This document shows, one piece after another, positions 58,574 through 64,000 of a stretch of DNA of 64,000 nt. Each line of letters begins with the position of its first letter. Within the stretch, counting starts at the first letter, position 1. This stretch comes from Alphaproteobacteria bacterium (GTDB lineage Bacteria; Pseudomonadota; Alphaproteobacteria; DSM-16000; Inquilinaceae), in the NCBI GenBank assembly GCA_028277405.1, contig JANQGH010000055.1, positions 124,001 through 188,000 on the forward strand, read 5' to 3'. The position numbers were made by a program, and so were the translations under genes. The notes under the pieces are model-generated. The model was not told the DNA's origin and ran no database searches. It saw only the letters and a program-made list of their open reading frames with translations.

Positions 58574-60343
58574 ATGTCATCGACTCGCGCCGGGAAGCGC
58601 TTTCGCAGCCAGGAATGGTTCGACAACCCCAACAATCCAGGCATGACCGCTCTCTATCTGGAGCGCTACCAGAACCAGACCTTCACCCGCGAGGAACTGC
58701 AATCGGGCCGGCCCGTGATCGGCATCGCCAACACAGGCTCGGAACTGGTGCCCTGCAACAAGATCCACCTATTCCTGATGGACCGGATCAAGGCCGGTAT
58801 CCGTGATGCCGGCGGCATCCCTATGGAGTTTCCGGTGCATCCGATTCAGGAGACCGGCAAACGACCGACCGCCGCGCTCGACCGCAACCTCGCTTACTTG
58901 AGCTTGGTGGAAGTGCTGCACGGCTATCCCATCGACGCGGTGGTGCTGACCACCGGCTGCGACAAGACCACGCCGGCCATGCTGATGGGTGCGGCCACCG
59001 TGGATCTTCCGGCCATCGCGCTCAATGGCGGCCCCATGCTCGACGGCTGGTGGAAGGGAAAGCGTGCCGGCTCGGGCTCCATCGTTTGGGAATCCCGGCG
59101 CCTTCTGGCCGAGGGCAAGATCGACTACGAGGAGTTCATCGGCCGGGCCTGCGCCTCGGCGCCGTCGCTCGGCCACTGCAACACTATGGGCACCGCATCG
59201 ACCATGAACGCCATGGCCGAAGCGCTCGGCATGACGCTGCCGGGGTCCTCGGCGATCCCCGCGCCCTTCCGTGAGCGCATGGAAATGGCATTTCGGACCG
59301 GCAGGCGTGCCGTCGAGATGGCCTATGACGACCTCAAGCCCAGCGACATCCTGACCCGCAAGGCCTTCGAAAACGCGATCAGGGTCAACACGGCGATCGG
59401 CGGCTCCACCAACGCGCCTCCGCATTTGCAGGCCGTCGCGCGCCACGCCGGCGTCGACCTCGACGTCTTCGACTGGCAGCGGGTCGGTTTCGAGCTGCCG
59501 CTTCTGGTCAATATGCAGCCCGCGGGCGAATATCTGGGCGAAAGCTTTTTCCGCGCAGGCGGCGTGCCGGCGGTGATGGGCGAGCTTCTCGCGGCAGGCC
59601 ATCTGCACGGCGATGTCATGACGGCCTCCGGTGTGCCGGTTTCCCGGGCGCTCGACGGTGCCCGCAGCGGTGATCATGCGGTTATTCGCCCCGTCGACAA
59701 ACCGCTTCGCGCGAAGGCCGGCTTCGTCGTGCTGACGGGGAACCTGTTCGACAGCGCCTTGATGAAGACCTCGGTCATTTCCGAGGATTTCCGCGCCCGC
59801 TTCCTCCAAGACGGGATGTTCGAAGCCCGCGCGGTCGTGTTCGAGGGGCCTGAGGACTATCACCAGCGGATCAACGATCCATCGCTCGGCATCGACGAAA
59901 AGACCATCCTTTTTATCCGCAATGTAGGCTGCGTCGGCTATCCGGGCTCGGCCGAAGTGGTCAACATGCAGCCGCCCGACGCGCTCATCCAAGGCGGCAT
60001 CAACCACCTGCCGACCGTTGGCGACGGCCGCCAGTCGGGCACGTCGGAGAGCCCGTCGATCCTCAACGCTTCCCCCGAAGCCGTGGTCGGCGGCGGTCTC
60101 GCCCTGCTTCGGACCGGCGACATTGTGCGGCTGGATGTCGAGAACGGCACGCTGAACGCCGTTGTTCCGGAGGCGGAATGGCAGGCCCGCCGTGATGCCT
60201 GGTCAGCGCCGGAGCTGGCGCACCAGACGCCATGGCAGGAAATCTACCGCAGCCATGTCGGCCAGTTGGCGCAGGGCGGCTGCCTGGAACTGGCAACCGC
60301 CTATCAGCGCATCGGCCGCAATCTCCCCCGCGACAATCACTAG
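58574..60343 (+). CDS. IlvD/Edd-family aldonate dehydratase (L-arabinonate/D-xylonate dehydratase-like)
   Basis: 589 residues, the length of sugar-acid dehydratases. The three iron-sulfur Cys are C61 (VPCNKIH), C129 (TTGCDKTTP) and C202 (GHCNTMGTAS), matching the layout of the L-arabinonate dehydratase group; Ser and Mg2+ residues in the C-terminal barrel (TSESPSI) are present. Converts a pentonate or similar acid to the 2-keto-3-deoxy product. Last gene of the LacI-controlled run. Confidence 0.92.
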   Translation: MSSTRAGKRFRSQEWFDNPNNPGMTALYLERYQNQTFTREELQSGRPVIGIANTGSELVPCNKIHLFLMDRIKAGIRDAGGIPMEFPVHPIQETGKRPTAALDRNLAYLSLVEVLHGYPIDAVVLTTGCDKTTPAMLMGAATVDLPAIALNGGPMLDGWWKGKRAGSGSIVWESRRLLAEGKIDYEEFIGRACASAPSLGHCNTMGTASTMNAMAEALGMTLPGSSAIPAPFRERMEMAFRTGRRAVEMAYDDLKPSDILTRKAFENAIRVNTAIGGSTNAPPHLQAVARHAGVDLDVFDWQRVGFELPLLVNMQPAGEYLGESFFRAGGVPAVMGELLAAGHLHGDVMTASGVPVSRALDGARSGDHAVIRPVDKPLRAKAGFVVLTGNLFDSALMKTSVISEDFRARFLQDGMFEARAVVFEGPEDYHQRINDPSLGIDEKTILFIRNVGCVGYPGSAEVVNMQPPDALIQGGINHLPTVGDGRQSGTSESPSILNASPEAVVGGGLALLRTGDIVRLDVENGTLNAVVPEAEWQARRDAWSAPELAHQTPWQEIYRSHVGQLAQGGCLELATAYQRIGRNLPRDNH

Positions 60344-60510
60344 CTGTGCGGTGCCGGCATCTGGTGCGCCGGAGTCCACAAAAGCAGGAAGGTGGTGTTG
60401 GGAGCCCTTGGTCACTACACTTTGAAAACAGAGCGAAAGACATCATCTGTCGCGAACACAGGCAGTGCTCGTCGGTTAGAATTCGTCTGTGGTGTAGGAA
60501 AGCCATAGAA

Positions 60511-61518
60511 GTGATTGATAAATATCACAAAGTTTCAGTCGCGCCGATGATGGACTGGACGGATCGGCATTGCCGGTTCTTACATCGCCAATTGTCGAAG
60601 CGCGTGGTGCTGTACACCGAAATGGTCACGGCCGACGCGGTGATTCATGGCGATCGGGCGCGCCTGATCGGCTTTGATGCGGCGGAGCATCCGTTGGTGC
60701 TGCAGCTTGGCGGTTCCGATCCCGAACGCATGGCCGAGGCCGCCTCGATCGGGGCGGATTGGGGCTATGGCGCGATCAACATCAATGTCGGCTGTCCCAG
60801 CGACCGGGTCCAGTCGGGCCGCTTCGGCGCCTGTTTGATGGCCGAACCCGAAACGGTTGCCGCTTGTGTCGACGCGATGGCCCGGCGCGTTGATGTTCCA
60901 GTGACCGTGAAGTGCCGGATCGGTATCGACGACCAGGACAGCGAAGCCGATTTGGACCGGTTCATCGATACGGTCGCCGATGCCGGGTGCGAGACCTTCA
61001 TCGTGCATGCGCGCAAGGCGTGGCTCAGCGGCCTCAGCCCGAAGCAGAACCGCGACGTGCCGCCCCTGGACTATGACCGCGTGCTGCGCCTGAAAGCCCG
61101 GCGGCCGGATCTGACGATCGTGCTGAATGGCGGCATCACGACACTGGCGCAGGCCGGCGACCTGCTCGAAGCGGTCGACGGCGTGATGCTGGGCCGTGCG
61201 GCCTATCAGAATCCGTTTCTGCTTGCCGAGGCGGATCGAACCCTGTTCGGCGACCCGGCCGAGCCGCCCGACCGTCTGGAGGTCGTCGACCGCATGGCGC
61301 CATACATCCAGCGCGCCGTGGCGCAAGGCACACCGCTGCATGCGATCACGCGGCACATGCTTGGCCTGTTCCAGGGGCAGCCGGGCGCCCGCACCTGGCG
61401 TCGACATCTGTCGGAGAATGCCAGCCGTCGCGGCGCCGACGGCGACGTCGTGCGCCGGGCGGCCGACATTGTCCGACACGCGCTGGCGAGCCGCCAGTAT
61501 CAGGATCAAGCGGCCTGA
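60511..61518 (+). CDS. dusA: tRNA-dihydrouridine synthase A
   Basis: 335 residues from the GTG at 60511 (AGGA about 10 bases upstream). DusA features: VAPMMDWTDRH (9-20), NVGCPSDRVQSGRFGACLM with catalytic Cys95, VKCRIGID, and the FMN-phosphate loop NGGI...GRAAYQNP. Reduces U20/U20a in the tRNA D-loop. A housekeeping gene that separates the sugar-acid cluster from the next accessory block. An upstream in-frame extension to 60232 is not credible. Confidence 0.93.
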   Translation: MIDKYHKVSVAPMMDWTDRHCRFLHRQLSKRVVLYTEMVTADAVIHGDRARLIGFDAAEHPLVLQLGGSDPERMAEAASIGADWGYGAININVGCPSDRVQSGRFGACLMAEPETVAACVDAMARRVDVPVTVKCRIGIDDQDSEADLDRFIDTVADAGCETFIVHARKAWLSGLSPKQNRDVPPLDYDRVLRLKARRPDLTIVLNGGITTLAQAGDLLEAVDGVMLGRAAYQNPFLLAEADRTLFGDPAEPPDRLEVVDRMAPYIQRAVAQGTPLHAITRHMLGLFQGQPGARTWRRHLSENASRRGADGDVVRRAADIVRHALASRQYQDQAA

Positions 61519-61541
61519 TAGGCTCTGATGCCGACCAGGCG

Positions 61542-62426
61542 CTAGCCCCGCTCCAGCCTGCGCCAGCGTGACGGGTTGATGCCGATCGCGCGCTTGAACT
61601 CGCGGCTGAGATGGTAGACGTCGCTGAACCCGCTGCGCTCGGCGATCTCGGAGATGCGCAGATTGGTGTCCAAGAGCAAGGTCTGGACCAGCAGCAGCCG
61701 TTCGCGCATCAGCCATTGGCGCGGGCTGGATTGCAGATGCCGCCGGAAAAGGCGCCGCAAATGCGGGGCGCTGACATTGCTTTCCCGGGCCAGGTCGGCC
61801 GCATTCCAGCGCCGTTCCGGGTTGGCCCGCATGCCATCGACCGCCCGCAGTAGGCTGTGCGGCAAGGGGGAACCATCCAGCCCCCTTTGGCTTTCCTCGA
61901 TCAAGACCAGCATTTCGGCGACCAGCCGGTTCAGCACGGCGTCGATGCCCGTGCTGCGGCTGCGGAACACTTCGAATAGCTGCTCGAACCAGGCCACGGC
62001 ACCGGCCGGCTGCGGCGGTGTCACCACCGGCCGGTTCGGGCCGAACAGGGCGGAGCGGCAAGCCTGGTTGTCGGGGCCGTCGAGGCGGACCCACAACACC
62101 GTCCAGGGCCGGTCGGGGTCCGCCCAGTGGGCATGCGGCCGCTCGTTGGCGATCCAGGCCAGCTGGTTGGGACCAACGGCGTAGCGCTCGCCCTCCGACA
62201 GGATGAAGCCCGCGCCCGAGACGCAAAACAGCAGGTCCTGACCGGGATAGCTGGGCCGCGAGATCGCATAGTCGGGCGCGGCGCCAACCTTGCCCGCGCG
62301 CAGGATCGTGAAGCAGCTGCGCGTCCAGCCGGCGGCCGGAAAATAGTGATGATCCTCGAAGAAGACTGAGGTCGACGTCGTATCGGCCATGCGCGTTTTG
62401 TACAAAAAGAAGTCTGGTTCGTCCAT
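61542..62426 (-). CDS. AraC-family transcriptional regulator
   Basis: 294 residues (or 282 from an ATG at 62390). N-terminal cupin-like sensor (about 20-170), C-terminal double HTH with W-N-A-A-D-L-A-R-E-S-N-V-S-A-P-H-L-R-R-L-F-R and I-S-E-I-A-E-R-S-G-F-S-D-V-Y-H-L-S-R-E-F-K-R. Divergent from the phytanoyl-CoA-dioxygenase-like gene with 65 bases between, so it probably activates that gene and the ABC permease behind it. Confidence 0.92.
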   Translation of the reverse strand: MDEPDFFLYKTRMADTTSTSVFFEDHHYFPAAGWTRSCFTILRAGKVGAAPDYAISRPSYPGQDLLFCVSGAGFILSEGERYAVGPNQLAWIANERPHAHWADPDRPWTVLWVRLDGPDNQACRSALFGPNRPVVTPPQPAGAVAWFEQLFEVFRSRSTGIDAVLNRLVAEMLVLIEESQRGLDGSPLPHSLLRAVDGMRANPERRWNAADLARESNVSAPHLRRLFRRHLQSSPRQWLMRERLLLVQTLLLDTNLRISEIAERSGFSDVYHLSREFKRAIGINPSRWRRLERG

Positions 62427-62491
62427 TCCTGGCGCCCGCGAGATTGCCTAGCGTCAAGGACCGCTCTCACTTTAAAGAAGGGGCGACAGCG

Positions 62492-63256
62492 ATGCTTGAG
62501 CCGACACCACAAGAGTTCGAACAGTTCGAACGCGGCGGCTTTTTTGTCCGGCCCGGCCTGTTGTCGGCGGCGGAGGTCGACCAGTTCCGCGCCCATGCGC
62601 GGCGTGAGCTTGAGGCAGAGGCCGCGAACCAGGCCGTCATGGAAAAGGGCGATCAGGAGGGCAACAAGACCCTCTTGAAGATGTGGAACACGGCCGAAGA
62701 CGATCAGTACGGCCTGCTGGCGCGCGACGAGCGCCTGGTGGGGTTGGCGCGCGGCGTGATCGGCAAGGACATCTATCTCTACAGCCACAAGATGACCATG
62801 AAACAGCCGGGCGAGGGCGGGGCCTGGGAGTGGCATCAGGATTTCGGCTATTGGCACCAGTATGGCTGCCTGGCGCCGGAGATGCTCAGCATCTGGATCG
62901 CTTTGGATAAATCGACGGCGGCGAACGGCTGCCTTCAGGTCATGCCCGACACCCATCGGCTCGGCCGCCTGAACCACATCAGGCAGGACGGGCAGACGAA
63001 TGTCGACCCGGAATACCTTCAGGCAGCACTAGATCGCTACGCGCTGCGCTATGTGGAGATGGAGGCGGGCGATGCCCTGGTCTTCCACTGCAACCTGCTG
63101 CACCGGTCGGATGCCAACCGCAGCGACACCTATCGCTGGGGCTATATCTGCTCGTACAACGCGGTCGAAAACGCACCGTTCAAGCGCGTGCGCGACTATG
63201 GCAATTATGAAGAGCTGAAGCCGGTGGCCGCCGGCAGCTTCATGAATGCAGCCTGA
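62492..63256 (+). CDS. Phytanoyl-CoA dioxygenase (PhyH)-family Fe(II)/2-oxoglutarate enzyme
   Basis: 254 residues from the ATG at 62492. Fe(II) triad H115-Q-D117 and H204 (LLHRS), 2-oxoglutarate Arg215 (DTYRW). Typical PhyH beginning (F-x-x-x-G-F-F-V-R-P-G-L-L). It hydroxylates a small substrate that is likely imported by the ABC transporter starting 13 bases later. No ectoine or ethanolamine markers nearby. Confidence 0.88.
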   Translation: MLEPTPQEFEQFERGGFFVRPGLLSAAEVDQFRAHARRELEAEAANQAVMEKGDQEGNKTLLKMWNTAEDDQYGLLARDERLVGLARGVIGKDIYLYSHKMTMKQPGEGGAWEWHQDFGYWHQYGCLAPEMLSIWIALDKSTAANGCLQVMPDTHRLGRLNHIRQDGQTNVDPEYLQAALDRYALRYVEMEAGDALVFHCNLLHRSDANRSDTYRWGYICSYNAVENAPFKRVRDYGNYEELKPVAAGSFMNAA

Positions 63257-63269
63257 AGGGGGCATCGGC

Positions 63270-64000
63270 GTGAGAAGTCAGGCGAGGTCGGCCTCGATGG
63301 GGGTTGGCGGCTATCTCCGCCGCATGATGTTGGCGCGCGAGACCGGCATTTTCCTCGCCCTGTTGCTGATGTGCTTCGTGCTGTCGCTGACGACGGACGC
63401 CTTTCTCACCTCGCAAAACCTGCTGAATGTCGGCCGCCAGGTCTCCCTGCTGGGGATCATGGCGGTGGGCATGACCTTCGTCTTGATTTCCGGCGAGGTC
63501 GACCTCTCGGTCGGCTCGACCTACGCCTTATCCGGCCTGACCACCGGCATGCTGATCGTGGAACAATGGGCCCTGGTGCCGGCGATTACCGGCGGCCTGG
63601 CCGTGGGCTTGGCGATCGGTCTGGTCAACGGCGTGCTGTCCACGTATGGCCGCATCCCGTCGCTTATCGCCACCCTGGGCATGCTCAGCGTCGTGCGCGG
63701 CCTGGCGCTGGTCATCACGGACGGTCAGCCGGTGACGGTGAACGAACGGCAAGGCGCGCTGGAAGGCGTGCTGGCACGGTTCGAATTCATCGGCCAGGGC
63801 TATCTGTTCGGCACGATCCCGATGCAGCTGGTCTTTTTCATTGTGGTCGCGCTGATCGCCTGGCTGGTCCTGTCCAACACCAATTTCGGCTTTCGCATCT
63901 TCGCCGTCGGCGGCAACGCCAAGGCCGCCCGGGTTTCGGGCATGCCGGTCAACGCGGTGAAGATCTGCGCCTTCATCGTCATGGGACTGCTGGCGGCCCT
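63270..64000 (+). CDS. Ribose-type (RbsC/AraH) ABC transporter permease, 5' part
   Basis: Runs off the window end; about 243 codons are present. The GTG at 63270 follows GAAGGGG. Hydrophobic helices and the BPD_transp_2 family blocks are clear: GMTFVLISGEVDLSVGS (about 72-88), a G-L-V-N-G-V-L-S-T-Y-G-R-I-P-S-L-I-A-T-L-G-M segment, and an N-T-N-F-G-F-R-I-F-A-V-G-G-N-A-K-A-A-R-V-S-G region. These belong to sugar or polyol importers. Controlled presumably by the AraC regulator. Confidence 0.9.
   Translation, partial: MRSQARSASMGVGGYLRRMMLARETGIFLALLLMCFVLSLTTDAFLTSQNLLNVGRQVSLLGIMAVGMTFVLISGEVDLSVGSTYALSGLTTGMLIVEQWALVPAITGGLAVGLAIGLVNGVLSTYGRIPSLIATLGMLSVVRGLALVITDGQPVTVNERQGALEGVLARFEFIGQGYLFGTIPMQLVFFIVVALIAWLVLSNTNFGFRIFAVGGNAKAARVSGMPVNAVKICAFIVMGLLAA

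Noticed and set aside
60344-60510. Possible RNA gene or structured leader before dusA
   Set aside because: No tRNA-like fold or clear hairpin plus T-tract; only short GC repeats.
1-64000. CRISPR arrays, insertion sequences, integrases, tRNA and rRNA genes
   Set aside because: No regularly spaced repeats, transposase motifs or tRNA-like cloverleaf sequences were recognised when reading the gaps.

Overview
The window is a densely coded, high-GC stretch (mostly short gaps, many 4-bp ATGA/GTGA overlaps, several GTG/TTG starts) that reads like the accessory-metabolism part of an alphaproteobacterial chromosome. Supporting signs are TAXI- and DctPQM-type TRAP transporters, an imelysin/di-heme/DUF1513 iron operon with a Fur-like box, and IclR, LacI, MarR and AraC regulators beside catabolic clusters. 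No rRNA, tRNA, CRISPR array, transposase or integrase was seen. The assignment is inferred from gene content, not from a marker gene.

Layout. 1-13 kb: end of a peptide-type ABC transporter, then an oxidative catabolic cluster: a TMADH-like flavin/Fe-S oxidoreductase, a CMD-family protein, two GMC oxidoreductases with a Cys-rich insert (one with a small partner subunit), a DMT exporter, an alpha/beta-fold protein, an amidase, an acetoacetate-decarboxylase-like protein, two SDRs and an ureidoglycolate-lyase-like protein. Its substrate is unknown and several members lack hallmark catalytic residues. 12.8-17.5 kb: fatty acid desaturase, HPPD-like VOC protein, malic enzyme and a small conserved protein. 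17.6-22.2 kb: aldehyde dehydrogenase, acetolactate-synthase-like ThDP enzyme and a membrane-anchored FMN glutamate-synthase-domain protein. 22.4-27.5 kb: iron-linked operon imelysin, di-heme oxidoreductase, imelysin, DUF1513, read leftward from a Fur-like box.

27.7-34.8 kb: a DUF2958 orphan and a sparse spacer, followed by the most unusual locus of the window. A 63-residue peptide gene with a leader-like N-terminus and a short Trp/Phe/Gly tail is divergent from a heme-oxygenase-like diiron protein, which is followed by a cytosolic S41-like protease. A cyclase-like/ATPase regulator of 889 residues follows the peptide gene. I read this as a candidate small ribosomal-peptide modification system.

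34.9-43.1 kb: gentisate-dioxygenase-like cupin, dienelactone hydrolase, TAXI TRAP transporter, FAH hydrolase, enolase-superfamily enzyme, YciI-like protein and IclR regulator: an aromatic or hydroxy-acid uptake and ring-cleavage module. 43.1-49.1 kb: DctPQM TRAP transporter, M19 dipeptidase-like protein and MarR regulator with a palindromic operator, plus a D-threonine-aldolase/D-serine-dehydratase-like PLP enzyme, suggesting D-amino-acid or peptide-derived substrates. 49.2-60.3 kb: sugar-acid catabolism: 2-hydroxyacid dehydrogenase, FAH-family dehydratase, DMT transporter, DctPMQ TRAP, LacI regulator, DenD-like dehydrogenase, SDR and IlvD/Edd aldonate dehydratase. 60.5-64 kb: DusA, then AraC regulator, phytanoyl-CoA-dioxygenase-like enzyme and the start of a ribose-type ABC permease running off the end.
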